Part shown: piece by piece, positions 1-8,544 of the stretch
Layout: every line of letters begins with the position of its first letter
How positions within the stretch are numbered: the first letter of the stretch is position 1
Assembly (NCBI GenBank): GCA_002154585.1
Contig: MUNG01000154.1
Coordinates: forward strand, 1 to 36,679
Source: Streptomyces pseudogriseolus
Lineage (GTDB): Bacteria; Actinomycetota; Actinomycetes; Streptomycetales; Streptomycetaceae
Reading direction: 5' to 3'
Length of the DNA stretch: 36,679 nt
Translations under genes and position numbers: made by a program
The notes under the pieces: generated by a model
The model's input: only the letters and a program-made list of their open reading frames with translations
What the model was told of the DNA's origin: nothing
The model's database searches: none

Positions 1-108
1 CACCCGGCCGACCCGTCGCACCCCATATGCGCAAACGACCCCACTTGTCTGGCGTGTCCGGGCGGCGGGCGGTCACGCTGGAGCCGGGGATCTTCCGGGG
101 GGACGACG

Positions 109-732
109 ATGCGGGTGCGCGGACGGGGGCCCAGGGCCGTGGGGGCGGCCCTTGCGGGGGTGGTGCTGCTCGCCGGGTGCCGGGACGCTCCGCCGGACGC
201 GGCGGGCGGGACGGCGGCCGTGGCGTCGCCCGTGCGGCCGACCGGGTACGGGGCGGTGTTCCTCGACGTCGGCGAGTGCAGTTCCTTCGGGCGCACCAGC
301 TTCACCGAGGTGTCCTGCGCGGGCGAGCGCGCGGCGGCCCGGGTGACGGCCCGCCATGACGGCACCGTGTCCGACGGCCCGCCCTGCCCGCCGGCCACCG
401 ACTTCGTGCTGCACATCAGCGAGCAGCGGCCGGCCGCCGACGAGGACGGTGACGGGATGGTGCCGCAGGGCTACGCCTGCATGCGCAACCTTCAGCCGCC
501 GCACCCGGGCGACCCGGGCGGCGGGGGCGGACAGCGCACCGTCGTCGGCGACTGCGTGTACGCCCTCGACGGCGGCCGGGTGCGGGAGACCGCCTGCGAC
601 GGAAGCGGGCCCGAGGAACCGGAGTTCGAGGTGACGAAGGCCGTGGATGCCCGGTCCGACTGCCCGGCGTCCACGGCCCTCTACGTCCGGCTGGGCGGGG
701 CCGCGCCGGTCGGCTGCGCCGTCCCGGTGTGA
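109..732 (+). CDS. Secreted lipoprotein with two LppU-like Cys-rich repeats
   Basis: Predicted lipoprotein of 207 residues. A short basic N-terminus and a hydrophobic stretch lead to the lipobox LLAGC, so Cys24 should be lipidated and the protein anchored outside the membrane. A GGGGGGA Shine-Dalgarno at 97-103 sits 5 bases before the ATG. The mature part contains two copies of one pattern. Copy 1 has VGEC at residue 57, then Cys70, PPCPPATDF around Cys93, and GYACM at Cys124. Copy 2 has VGDC at 149, then Cys163, SDCPASTAL around 185, and VGCAV at 203. The spacing is similar in both, which points to an internal duplication and probably two disulfides per unit. The pattern recalls mycobacterial LppU-type lipoproteins, whose function is unknown. 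It converges on the next gene with only 13 bases between stop codons. Confidence 0.8.
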   Translation: MRVRGRGPRAVGAALAGVVLLAGCRDAPPDAAGGTAAVASPVRPTGYGAVFLDVGECSSFGRTSFTEVSCAGERAAARVTARHDGTVSDGPPCPPATDFVLHISEQRPAADEDGDGMVPQGYACMRNLQPPHPGDPGGGGGQRTVVGDCVYALDGGRVRETACDGSGPEEPEFEVTKAVDARSDCPASTALYVRLGGAAPVGCAVPV

Positions 733-745
733 CCCCGCCCCCGCC

Positions 746-2179
746 TCACGGACGCAGCGCGTGCCGGAGTTCGGCGTCCCGCTTGTCGAGCTTGGCGTCG
801 AACGTCGCCAGCGGCTTGGCCGCCGCCGGGTTCGCCTGGACGGCGGTCGGGGCGACGCCCGCCCACTCCAGGATGCGGGCCGTGGCCAGCGCCTTCTCCT
901 TCTCGACCAGGCCGGCCACGTTCGCGCCGTGGTTCATGCCGGGCGCGGTGAACACGTAGGAGTCGCGCGCGCCCTTGCCGAGGCGGAACGGCTCGGCGCC
1001 CCACGGGTCGTTCTCGCCGTACACGAACAGCATGTGCCGGGCGTTGTGGCGGACCCAGGTGTCGACGTCCCGCATGACGTACGGCTGGAACTTCATGTCG
1101 ATGGAGCGCGGCACGAAGTTGCGCGGCGGCTGGTAGCCGTAGCGGACGTACTTCTTCTCGATGTGCGGGAAGTGGATGGTCGGCGCGCCCATCTGGGTGC
1201 CGGCCTGGTAGTAGTACGGCGTGTACGGGGCCAGGCCCTGGTCCGTGTAGAACGAGAAGCCCGAGATCGTGTCGACCGAGGTCCAGATCTCGTCGTCGGT
1301 GGCGTTCCTGGCGTCCGCCGGGATGTCCTGGCAGTCGGCGAGGGTGCTGTACTGCCAGAAGCCCCACACGTAGTCGAGGACGACCGCCTCGTAGGCGCGG
1401 TCCAGGCTGCCGATGGTGTCGAACGTGTAGCCGTTCTCGGCGGCGTAGGCGGCGTACTTCTTCTCCAGCGGGGCCCGGCGCACCAGCGCCTCGCGCTGCA
1501 CGCCGTTGAGCCGGTCGCGGCACTCCTTGGTGCCGACGGTGCGGAAGAAGCGGTCGTAGGCCGAGTCCTCCTTGTTCACCACGTCGTTGGGGGCGACGTA
1601 GGCGACGACGCCGTCCATGTCCCGCGGGTAGAAGCGCTCGTAGTAGGTGGCGGTCATGCCGCCCTTGGAGCCGCCCGTGGAGAGCCAGTTCTCGCCGTAG
1701 ATCTTCTTCAGCGCGGTGAAGATGCGGTGCTGGTCGCTGGCGGCCTGCCAGATGTCCAGCTTGCTCCAGTCGGCCGGCTCGGGCCGGGACGGGGTGAAGA
1801 AGCGGTACTCCATGGAGACCTGGTTGCCGTCCACGATCTGGGTCGGCTCGGCGCGCCGGGGCGTCGTGGAGACGCTGTAGCCGCCGGTGTAGAAGACGGT
1901 GGGCCGCGCGGTGTCCTTGTGCAGCACGGTGATCCGCTGCTGGAACGTGCCCTTGGAGGGCCTGCGGTGGTCCACCGGCTGCGTGTAGTTCAGGACGAAG
2001 AAGCGGTACCCGGTGTACGGCTTCTCCTCGATGAGGCTCATGCCCGGGATCGCGAGCAGCCTCTCCTTGATGTCAGTGGTGCCGGTGGCGTCCGGCTCGG
2101 CGGCGGTGGCCGCCCCGGCCGTGCCCAGTGTGCCTATGAGCACCGTGAGCGCCAGCAGCCATCTGAGCGCCTTGCGCAT
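746..2179 (-). CDS. Secreted S37-family (PS-10) tripeptidyl aminopeptidase
   Basis: Secreted serine peptidase of 477 residues. The N-terminus is a classical Sec signal: RK, then a hydrophobic core, with likely cleavage after ATA or TAA near residue 27. The GGSKGG motif at about 169-174 supplies the nucleophile Ser171 of an alpha/beta-hydrolase fold. The conserved blocks NYTQPVDHR and SMEYRFF match the family of prolyl tri/tetrapeptidyl aminopeptidases known from Streptomyces, which remove N-terminal peptides from secreted proteins. I chose the ATG at 2179 rather than the GTG at 2185 because the AGGGGAG box has no spacing to the GTG and good spacing to the ATG. The upstream 100 bases hold no other gene. 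Exact substrate specificity is inferred. Confidence 0.88.
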   Translation of the reverse strand: MRKALRWLLALTVLIGTLGTAGAATAAEPDATGTTDIKERLLAIPGMSLIEEKPYTGYRFFVLNYTQPVDHRRPSKGTFQQRITVLHKDTARPTVFYTGGYSVSTTPRRAEPTQIVDGNQVSMEYRFFTPSRPEPADWSKLDIWQAASDQHRIFTALKKIYGENWLSTGGSKGGMTATYYERFYPRDMDGVVAYVAPNDVVNKEDSAYDRFFRTVGTKECRDRLNGVQREALVRRAPLEKKYAAYAAENGYTFDTIGSLDRAYEAVVLDYVWGFWQYSTLADCQDIPADARNATDDEIWTSVDTISGFSFYTDQGLAPYTPYYYQAGTQMGAPTIHFPHIEKKYVRYGYQPPRNFVPRSIDMKFQPYVMRDVDTWVRHNARHMLFVYGENDPWGAEPFRLGKGARDSYVFTAPGMNHGANVAGLVEKEKALATARILEWAGVAPTAVQANPAAAKPLATFDAKLDKRDAELRHALRP

Positions 2180-2285
2180 GCGCACTCCCCTGTGAGACAG
2201 ATGTGCGCCGGAAGCTACTCGACCAACTCGTCACCGCACCAGGGGACATAGGGAAAACCCTGTGCGCGAGGGACGCTCAGGGGTG

Positions 2286-2675
2286 TCAGCACAGGATCCA
2301 GCCGGAGCTGACGGAGTCCGCCGCGACCCGGCCGGTGACCCACACGCAGCGGCGTCCGGCGTGCACGGTCACCGGGCCCGCGTGGTAGGCGAACCGCCCG
2401 TCGTCGACCACGGGCCGTCCGCCGCGCGCCCGCACGCTCACCGCCATCTTCTGTTTCACGCCCTGCTTCTTGGCGACGGTGACGGCGCAGACGTACCCGC
2501 CGCGCTTGTAGACGAGCACCGAACCGGTGGAGAACGGCAGGGTCCGCACCTTGCGTCCGGGGCACAGCGCCGCCGCCTCGGCCTCCTGGGCCGGTGCGGC
2601 CAGGGCGAGCAGCCCCGACGCGGTGAGCACCGCAAGGACCGGCGCGAGCCGCCGGTGTATCGCTCCACTGCGCAC
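2286..2675 (-). CDS. Small secreted protein of unknown function
   Basis: Small exported protein of 129 residues. I place the start at the GTG at 2675 because a perfect AGGAGG lies 6-7 bases upstream; the longer frame only adds an implausible Arg-rich head. The N-terminus has basic residues (IHRR), a hydrophobic core (LAPVLAVLTASGLLALAA) and an AxA-type cleavage region (AEAAA), which indicates a Sec signal. The mature part is about 90 residues with three Cys (ALCPG, YVCAV, RRCVW) plus a C-terminal Cys, so one or two disulfides are possible. No domain is recognised. It lies between the S37 peptidase and the ABC exporter, all on the same strand but with their own ribosome binding sites. Confidence 0.75.
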   Translation of the reverse strand: MRSGAIHRRLAPVLAVLTASGLLALAAPAQEAEAAALCPGRKVRTLPFSTGSVLVYKRGGYVCAVTVAKKQGVKQKMAVSVRARGGRPVVDDGRFAYHAGPVTVHAGRRCVWVTGRVAADSVSSGWILC

Positions 2676-2763
2676 AGTCGTCCTCCTGTACCGCGCCCGC
2701 CGGAACCGACGGCGTACGCGTGTACGGACGCACGGCGTAGGCCGCACGGTTGCGCGAGCCGGT

Positions 2764-2780
2764 GTGCGCCGGTGGCGCAC
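2764..2780 (-). terminator. Hairpin after the ABC exporter gene
   Basis: A perfect 7-bp stem with a 3-base loop (GTGCGCC / GGCGCAC) begins 8 bases downstream of the stop codon of the ABC exporter. No U-tract follows, which is usual for Streptomyces. Termination is inferred from position. Confidence 0.5.
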
Positions 2781-2787
2781 GGGCGGA

Positions 2788-5700
2788 TCAGGCCGGTGCC
2801 GGTACGTCCTCGCCGACGAACGTCCGCCACAGCGCGGCGTACCGGCCGCCCTTGCGCAGCAGTTCCTCGTGGGTGCCGTCCTCGGCGACCCGGCCGTGGT
2901 CCATCACGACCACCCGGTCGGCGCGGGCGGCGGTGGTGAGGCGGTGGGCGACGACCAGGGTGGTGCGGCGGCCGGCCAGGCGGTCGGTGGCCGCGTTGAC
3001 CTGCGCCTCGGTGGCGAGGTCGAGGGCGGCGGTGGCCTCGTCGAGCAGCAGCACGTCGGGGTCGACGAGTTCGGCGCGGGCGAGCGCGATCAGCTGGCGC
3101 TGGCCGGCCGACAGGTTGCGCCCGCGCTCGGCGACCTCGTGCAGGTAGCCGCCGTCCAGGGTGGCGATCATCTCGTGCGCGCCGACCGCGCGGGCCGCGG
3201 CCTCCACCTCGGCGTCGGTGGCGTCCGGGCGGCCGTAGGCGATGGCGTCGCGGACGGTGCCGGGGAACAGGTACGCCTCCTGCGGTACGACGCCCAGCCG
3301 GTGCCGGTACGCGGTGAGGTCCAGCTCGCGCAGGTCGGTGCCGTCGACGGTGACCCGCCCTGACGTGGGGTCGTAGAACCGGGCGACCAGCTTGACCAGG
3401 GTGGACTTGCCGGCGCCGGTCTCGCCGACGAACGCGACGGTCTGCCCGGCGGGGACGGTGAGGTCGATGCCGGTGAGGGCCTCCTCGCCGTCGCCGTAGG
3501 AGAAGTGCACGTCCTCGAAGGCGATCTCGCCGCGCAGGGACGTCACCGGGAGCGGCTTGGCAGGGGGCCGGGTGGAGGTCGGCTCGCGCAGCAGCTCCTG
3601 GATCCGGCCGAGGGAGACGGTCGCCTGCTGGTAGCCGTCGAAGACCTGGGAGAGCTGCTGCACGGGCGCGAAGAACAGGTCGATGTAGAGCAGGTACGCG
3701 ACCAGCGAGCCGATGGCGAGCGTGCCGTCGTCGACCCGGCCGCCGCCGACCACGAGCACCGCCGCCGCGGCGACCGAGGACAGCAGCTGCACGAACGGGA
3801 AGTACACGGAGATCAGCCACTGGCCGCGGATACGCGCGCTGCGGTAGTCGGCGCTGCGCTCGGCGAACCGCCGCGCCCCGTCGCCCTCCCGGCGGAAGGC
3901 CTGCACGATCCGCAGCCCGGCGACCGACTCCTGGAGGTCGGCGTTGACCACCGACACCCGCTCCCGCGCCAGCTCGTACGCCTTCACGCTGGCCCGGCGG
4001 AAGAAGTACGTGGCGACGATCAGCAGGGGCAGGGTGGCGAAGACGACGAGGGCGAGTCCGACGTCGAGGGCGAGCAGGGCGACCATGATGCCGAAGAAGG
4101 TGACGACCGAGACGAACGCGGTGACCAGGCCGGTCTGGAGGAACGTGGACAGCGCGTCGACGTCCGTGGTCATCCGGGTCATGATCCGGCCGGTCAGCTC
4201 GCGCTCGTAGAAGTCGAGGCCGAGCCGCTGGAGCTGGGCGAAGATCTTCAGCCGCAGCGTGTACAGCACGCGTTCGCCGGTGCGTCCGGTCATCCGGATC
4301 TCGCCGGTCTGCGCCGCCCACTGGGTGAGCACGGTGAGCAGGCCCAGCAGAGCGGCCGCCCAGACCGCGCCCTGGGCGGTGCGGGTGACGCCCTCGTCGA
4401 TGCCGTGCCGGATCAGGATCGGCAGCAGCAGGCCCATGCCGGCGTCCACGGCGACCAGGCCGAGGCTGATCAGCAGGGGGGTGCGGAAGCCGGCCAGCAG
4501 ACGGCGCAGGCCGTAGGAGTCCTCGGGGCGGACGGCGCGGGCCTCGTCGACGTCGGGGACGTCGTCGGCCGGGGGCAGCGCGGCGACCTGCTCGAGCAGC
4601 TCCGGGGTGGCGGGGGCGCCGTCCAGGGCGGTGTCCCTGGGCTCGCGGTCGCCGGTCCACAGCCGGGGGGTGACGCCCCGCTCGGCGTCGAACTCGGCGT
4701 CCAGCTCGGCGCGGACGGAGGTGTCCTCCTCGCGCGGCCCGGCGGGCGGGGTGTGGCCCGGGGAGACGGCGCCCAGCTCGTCGGGGTCGGTGAGCAGCCG
4801 CCGGTACAGCGGCGAGCGGCGCTGGAGTTCGTCGTGGGTGCCGATGTCGGCGAGGCGGCCGTCCTCGAGGACGGCGATGCGGTCGGCGAGGTTGAGGGTG
4901 GAGCGGCGGTGGGCGATCAGCAGGGTCGTACGGCCCCGCATGACGCTCTTCAGCGCCTCGTGGATCTCGTGCTCGACGCGGGCGTCGACGGCGGAGGTCG
5001 CGTCGTCCAGGACCAGCAGGCGCGGGTCGGTGAGGATCGCGCGGGCCAGGGCGATGCGCTGGCGCTGGCCTCCGGAGAGGGTCAGGCCGTGCTCGCCGAC
5101 GGTGGTGTCGTAGCCGTCGGGCAGCTCGTCGATGAACCGGTCGGCCTGGGCGGCGCGGGCGGCGGCCCGGATCTGCTCGTCGGTGGCGTCGGGGCGGCCG
5201 TACGCGATGTTGTTGCGGACGGTGTCGGAGAACAGGAAGGAGTCCTCCGGGACCAGGCCGATGGCGGCGCGCAGGGAGGCGGTGGTCAGCTCGCGGACGT
5301 CGTGGCCGCCGACCAGGACGGCGCCGCGGGTGACGTCGTAGAAGCGCGGCAGCAGCAGGGAGACGGTGGACTTGCCGGAGCCGGAGGCGCCGACCACGGC
5401 GAGGGTCTCGCCGGGGCGGATCTCGAAGGACAGGCCGTCGAGGACGGGCCGCTCCGTGTCGTAGCCGAAGGCGACGTCGTCGAACTCGACGGTCGCCGGG
5501 GCGTCGGCGGGCAGGTCCTTGGTGCCGTCGGTGAGGGTCGGCTCGGTGTCGATCAGGTCGAGGACGCGTTCGGTGCCGGCGCGGGCCTGCTGGGCGACGG
5601 TGAGGACGACGGCGAGCATCCGGACCGGGCCGACGAGCTGGGCGAGGTAGGTGGAGAAGGCGACGAAGGTGCCGAGCGTGATGTGGCCGCGCACGGCGAG

Positions 5701-6495
5701 CCAGCCGCCGAGGGCGAGCATCGCCACCTGGCCCAGCGCGGGCACGGACTGGAGGGCGGGCGTGTAGCGGGAGTTCAGCTTGATGGTGCGCAGGCGTCCC
5801 GCGAACAGCCGGCGGCCGACCTCGCGGAGCTTGCCGGTCTCCTGGTCCTCCTGGCCGAAGCCCTTGACCACGCGGACGCCGCTGACCGCGCCGTCGACCA
5901 CCCCGGCGACGGCGCCCGCCTGCGCCTGGGCGTACCAGGTGGAGGGGTGCAGCCGGGTGCGGCTGCGCTTGGCGATCCACCACAGAGCAGGGGCCACGGC
6001 GAGCGCGATCGCGGTGAGCGGCAGGGACAGCGACGCCATGATCACCAGGGAGATCACGAACAGCAGCAGGTTGCCGATGGTCATCGGCAGCATGAAGAGC
6101 AGGCCCTGGATGAGCTGGAGGTCGCTGGTGGCGCGGCCGACGACCTGTCCGGTGGACAGCTCGTCCTGGCGTCTGCCGTCGAGCCGGGCGATCGACCCGA
6201 ACATCTCGGTGCGCAGGTCGTGCTGCACGTCGAGGGCGAGCCGCCCGCCGTAGTAGCGGCGGACGTAGGTGAGGACGTAGACGGCGAGGGCGGCGGCGAT
6301 CAGCAGGCCGGCCCAGGTGGTCATGTCCCGCGTCTTGTCGCCGATCACGTCGTCGATGATCACCTTGGTGATCAGCGGCACCAGCGCCATGACGGCCATG
6401 CCGGCGAGGGAGGAGCCGAGCGCCAGGACGACGTCCCTGGGGTGCCGCCACGCGTAGGCGGCCAGTCGTCGTGCCCATCCCCGTTGCGCTGTCAC
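2788..6495 (-). CDS. Fused heterodimer-type ABC exporter (TMD-NBD-TMD-NBD)
   Basis: Full-length ABC exporter of 1235 residues in which two half-transporters are joined. TMD1 spans about residues 20-310. NBD1 is about 335-570, with Walker A GASGSGKST at 369-377, LSGGQ at 473-477, Walker B ending LDD at 496-498, and an H-loop His. After an acidic linker, TMD2 and NBD2 follow, with Walker A GETGAGKST, LSAGQ at 1128-1132 and LLLDE at 1149-1153. NBD1 has Asp498 in place of the catalytic Glu, while NBD2 keeps Glu1153 but has LSAGQ. This is the degenerate/consensus site pair known from heterodimeric exporters such as TM287/288. The GTG at 6495 was chosen because GGAGG lies 7 bases upstream; the longer frame adds 70 residues without transporter character. 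The substrate is unknown; drugs or lipids are typical. Confidence 0.93.
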   Translation of the reverse strand: MTAQRGWARRLAAYAWRHPRDVVLALGSSLAGMAVMALVPLITKVIIDDVIGDKTRDMTTWAGLLIAAALAVYVLTYVRRYYGGRLALDVQHDLRTEMFGSIARLDGRRQDELSTGQVVGRATSDLQLIQGLLFMLPMTIGNLLLFVISLVIMASLSLPLTAIALAVAPALWWIAKRSRTRLHPSTWYAQAQAGAVAGVVDGAVSGVRVVKGFGQEDQETGKLREVGRRLFAGRLRTIKLNSRYTPALQSVPALGQVAMLALGGWLAVRGHITLGTFVAFSTYLAQLVGPVRMLAVVLTVAQQARAGTERVLDLIDTEPTLTDGTKDLPADAPATVEFDDVAFGYDTERPVLDGLSFEIRPGETLAVVGASGSGKSTVSLLLPRFYDVTRGAVLVGGHDVRELTTASLRAAIGLVPEDSFLFSDTVRNNIAYGRPDATDEQIRAAARAAQADRFIDELPDGYDTTVGEHGLTLSGGQRQRIALARAILTDPRLLVLDDATSAVDARVEHEIHEALKSVMRGRTTLLIAHRRSTLNLADRIAVLEDGRLADIGTHDELQRRSPLYRRLLTDPDELGAVSPGHTPPAGPREEDTSVRAELDAEFDAERGVTPRLWTGDREPRDTALDGAPATPELLEQVAALPPADDVPDVDEARAVRPEDSYGLRRLLAGFRTPLLISLGLVAVDAGMGLLLPILIRHGIDEGVTRTAQGAVWAAALLGLLTVLTQWAAQTGEIRMTGRTGERVLYTLRLKIFAQLQRLGLDFYERELTGRIMTRMTTDVDALSTFLQTGLVTAFVSVVTFFGIMVALLALDVGLALVVFATLPLLIVATYFFRRASVKAYELARERVSVVNADLQESVAGLRIVQAFRREGDGARRFAERSADYRSARIRGQWLISVYFPFVQLLSSVAAAAVLVVGGGRVDDGTLAIGSLVAYLLYIDLFFAPVQQLSQVFDGYQQATVSLGRIQELLREPTSTRPPAKPLPVTSLRGEIAFEDVHFSYGDGEEALTGIDLTVPAGQTVAFVGETGAGKSTLVKLVARFYDPTSGRVTVDGTDLRELDLTAYRHRLGVVPQEAYLFPGTVRDAIAYGRPDATDAEVEAAARAVGAHEMIATLDGGYLHEVAERGRNLSAGQRQLIALARAELVDPDVLLLDEATAALDLATEAQVNAATDRLAGRRTTLVVAHRLTTAARADRVVVMDHGRVAEDGTHEELLRKGGRYAALWRTFVGEDVPAPA

Positions 6496-6710
6496 GCGGT
6501 GTCCTCCGATCGTCCTGATCTTCCGGAAGGCACCAACGCCGACGGAAGCGGATTTCATCCCTCCGCAACAATTCCACCGGGGCGCCGCGACCCCGCACGG
6601 TCGTGCGGTCGTCACGCAATCGGCACGTTCCCTCCACGCGCCTGACTGCATGTGCATGCCAGTCTCTCGGGTATCTCCCTTGTGCAACCCGCGTAGATCG
6701 GACACCCCAC

Positions 6711-7553
6711 ATGCCTGCTGTGCGCATACGCCGCCGGAAGGCGGTGGCGCTGGCGAGCGCCGCCGTCCTCGCCGGACTCGCCGTCCCCGCCCTGGCCCCC
6801 GGCTCGGCCGGCGCCACCGCCCCCACGCCCGCCGACGCCCGGACGGCCGCGGTGGCCGCCTACGCCGCCCCCGACGGCTACTACGACGGCGCCGAGGGCA
6901 AGACCGGCGACGCCCTCAAATCCGCCCTGAACTCGATCGTCAGCGACCAGACGAAGCTGTCGTACTCGGCCGTCTGGGACGCCCTCAAGGACACCGACGA
7001 GGACCCGTCGAACAGCGGGAACGTGATCCTGCTGTACTCCGGCGTCTCCCGCAGCAAGAGCGCGAACGGCGGTGACACCGGCGACTGGAACCGCGAGCAC
7101 GTCTGGGCCAAGTCGCACGGCGACTTCGGCACCTCCACCGGCCCCGGCACCGACATCCACCATCTGCGCCCGACCGACGTCCAGGTCAACAGCGTCCGCG
7201 GCAACAAGGACTTCGACAACGGGGGCAGCGCCGTCGCGAACGGCGGCGGCAGCCTCACCGACTCCGACTCCTTCGAGCCGCGCGACGCGGTCAAGGGCGA
7301 CGTGGCCCGCATGATCTTCTACATGGCGGTCCGCTACGAGGGCGCCGACGGCTGGCCCGACCTGGAGCCCAACGACAGCGTGAACAACGGCTCCGCCCCG
7401 TACATCGGCAAGCTCGCCGTCCTCAAGGAATGGAACGAACAGGACCCGCCGGACGCCTTCGAGCAGCGCCGCAACGACGTCATCTTCGAGTCGTACCAGC
7501 ACAACAGGAACCCGTTCGTGGACCATCCGGAGTGGGTGGAGTCGATCTGGTAG
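6711..7553 (+). CDS. Secreted endonuclease I family DNase
   Basis: Extracellular nuclease of 280 residues related to EndA/NucM/Vvn endonuclease I. A Sec signal occupies about residues 1-36 (RIRRRK, hydrophobic stretch, cleavage near SAGA-TA). The catalytic beta-beta-alpha-metal region is visible as DWNREHVWAKS (His130 as general base) followed by DIHHLRPTDVQVNSVRGN (residues 148-165, metal-binding Asn and Arg). The family degrades DNA, and sometimes RNA, without sequence specificity, here presumably for nutrient scavenging outside the cell. The ATG at 6711 starts the signal peptide directly; the ribosome binding site is weak (GATCGGA), so the start is less certain than the product. It diverges from the ABC exporter across 215 bases in which I see no gene. 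Confidence 0.9.
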   Translation: MPAVRIRRRKAVALASAAVLAGLAVPALAPGSAGATAPTPADARTAAVAAYAAPDGYYDGAEGKTGDALKSALNSIVSDQTKLSYSAVWDALKDTDEDPSNSGNVILLYSGVSRSKSANGGDTGDWNREHVWAKSHGDFGTSTGPGTDIHHLRPTDVQVNSVRGNKDFDNGGSAVANGGGSLTDSDSFEPRDAVKGDVARMIFYMAVRYEGADGWPDLEPNDSVNNGSAPYIGKLAVLKEWNEQDPPDAFEQRRNDVIFESYQHNRNPFVDHPEWVESIW

Positions 7554-7559
7554 GCCGGT

Positions 7560-7578
7560 CGTGCGGACGCACGGGGGG
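7560..7578 (+). terminator. Hairpin with short T-run after the endonuclease gene
   Basis: CGTGC-GGAC-GCACG (7560-7573) forms a 5-bp stem with a tetraloop, followed by GGGGG and TTTCT. It starts 6 bases after the stop codon of the nuclease, between two convergent genes. Confidence 0.5.
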
Positions 7579-7622
7579 TTTCTAACCGGTCCATCCGCAC
7601 ACTCGGCGTCGGAGCGGCTGGA

Positions 7623-7991
7623 TCAGGTGCCGGATCCCCCTCCCGGGACGGCGTCGACGTCTTCCTCGTCACCGTCGGGCACGTGGAGACGCGCTCCCCG
7701 GCTGCGGGCGATGCGGTGGACGTCGTGGAGCGCCTCGGCCAGGCAGGCGGCGAGGTAACGGAGCTGGGGCGCGGTGGCCCTGGCGTCGCCCAGGAGATCG
7801 ACGGCGTGACCGAGAAGGTCGTCCGCCATGCCGAGCTGGACGGCTTCGATCTCGTCGGCGAGGCGGGAGATACGGCCGGTCCCGGTGTCGTCGGTGACTA
7901 GGTAGCAGGGGTTGCCGTCGAGGTTGGACCACGGGAGGAGGCGGGGCCGGGTGGCCGTGGTGGCGTTGACGTCTCGGCTCTCGTAGATCAC
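7623..7991 (-). CDS. Small conserved protein of the DUF397/XRE locus
   Basis: Protein of 122 residues with no recognised domain. It starts MIYESRDVN and has an Ala/Leu-rich helical middle (residues about 45-90) and an acidic Gly-rich tail. The GTG start overlaps the stop of the preceding gene as GTGA, with GAGGTGA 7 bases upstream, so the two are almost certainly translated together. Proteins of this look occur in Streptomyces next to XRE/DUF5753 and DUF397 genes. That is my recollection of the family context, not something the sequence proves. Cytoplasmic: no signal or membrane segment. Its role is unknown. Confidence 0.68.
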   Translation of the reverse strand: MIYESRDVNATTATRPRLLPWSNLDGNPCYLVTDDTGTGRISRLADEIEAVQLGMADDLLGHAVDLLGDARATAPQLRYLAACLAEALHDVHRIARSRGARLHVPDGDEEDVDAVPGGGSGT

Positions 7992-8449
7992 GCGGCCGTC
8001 ACCTCGTTGCCCGGCAGTCGGCGGGAGCCGACGTCGACACCGTGGATACGCCGTGGCCCTACGTCGATGCCGTGCACGGCGAGCCAGAGGGTCCGACGCC
8101 GGGCGCGCTGCTGCCTGGCCTGCGCGCGTCGTTCGTGGGCGAGGAGGTAGGGGCGGACGAGCCGGGAGTCCTCGCCGCGGAGGAGGGCCTCATGCGGGGA
8201 GGGGCGACGGCCGGGTGTGACGGGGGCGGCCGGCCCGGGGGCGGGCGCCGCTCCCCCGGCGCGATGCCGGTTCCCGTGCCGGTGGCGCCCGGAGGCGGGC
8301 CACAGGAGCCGCAGCAGCGGCTCCAGGAGACAGGCGATACGGTGCAACACGTCTTCAAATCCGTTGCGGTTGAGGGCCATGCCCCCGGGCCGTCGGTAGC
8401 GGTCGCGGGGGTCTTCCGTGCCCGAGGGCAGGTCGAGGTGCATGGACAT
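7988..8449 (-). CDS. Conserved Streptomyces protein divergent from XRE regulator
   Basis: Protein of about 153 residues, function unknown. An N-terminal part with a hydrophobic Leu-rich helix (IACLLEPLLRLLWP) is followed by a Pro/Ala-rich linker. The best-conserved-looking part is the C-terminal block, with LLRGEDSRLVRPYLLAHE and then RRRTLWLAVHGIDVGP. The start is uncertain: ATGs exist at 8449 and 8443, a GTG at 8467, and an internal ATG at 8380. None has a clear Shine-Dalgarno, so a leaderless message is possible. It overlaps the next gene by four bases (GTGA) and diverges from the XRE/DUF397 pair, sharing the control region at 8450-8544. Confidence 0.65.
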   Translation of the reverse strand: MSMHLDLPSGTEDPRDRYRRPGGMALNRNGFEDVLHRIACLLEPLLRLLWPASGRHRHGNRHRAGGAAPAPGPAAPVTPGRRPSPHEALLRGEDSRLVRPYLLAHERRAQARQQRARRRTLWLAVHGIDVGPRRIHGVDVGSRRLPGNEVTAA

Positions 8450-8466
8450 CGCTGTGTAGCGATCCA

Positions 8467-8479
8467 CTCACAGAGTGAG
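8467..8479. promoter_or_regulatory. CTCAC-N3-GTGAG inverted repeat in divergent promoter
   Basis: A perfect 5-3-5 inverted repeat lies midway between the divergent genes. A candidate plus-strand -10 (TAGGCT, 8491-8496) places this dyad over the -35 position of the XRE gene. A role as operator for the neighbouring regulator is inferred. Confidence 0.45.
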
Positions 8480-8511
8480 ACGGGTCGGGCTAGGCTCGCC
8501 AGAGGGTCGGA

Positions 8512-8532
8512 TGTGACGAAGCATCTGTCACA
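8512..8532. promoter_or_regulatory. TGTGAC-N9-GTCACA inverted repeat before XRE gene
   Basis: A perfect 6-9-6 inverted repeat ends just before the GGGAG ribosome binding site (8534-8538) of the XRE gene. It could be an operator or a structure in the leader. A second dyad with the same hexamer sequence (GTGACA-N7-TGTCAC) occurs inside the gene at 8915-8933. Confidence 0.45.
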
Positions 8533-8544
8533 CGGGAGTTGACG

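Noticed and set aside
1..108. Small open frame beginning at 27
   Set aside because: Overlaps the lipoprotein in another frame and reads as Arg/Gly-rich shadow; nothing else is visible in this stretch.
6520..6529. Palindrome CTTCCGGAAG upstream of the ABC exporter
   Set aside because: Only 10 bp, expected by chance in GC-rich DNA, and no second copy in the 215-base divergent spacer.
3505..6645. Long open frame of 1046 residues opposite the ABC exporter
   Set aside because: Shadow of the exporter's GC-biased codons: the translation is low-complexity Gly/Asp/Glu/Arg repeats with no domain.
2456..6826. 1456-residue frame on the same strand as the exporter
   Set aside because: Arg/Pro-rich shadow in another frame; the Walker and signature motifs are in the frame ending at 2788.
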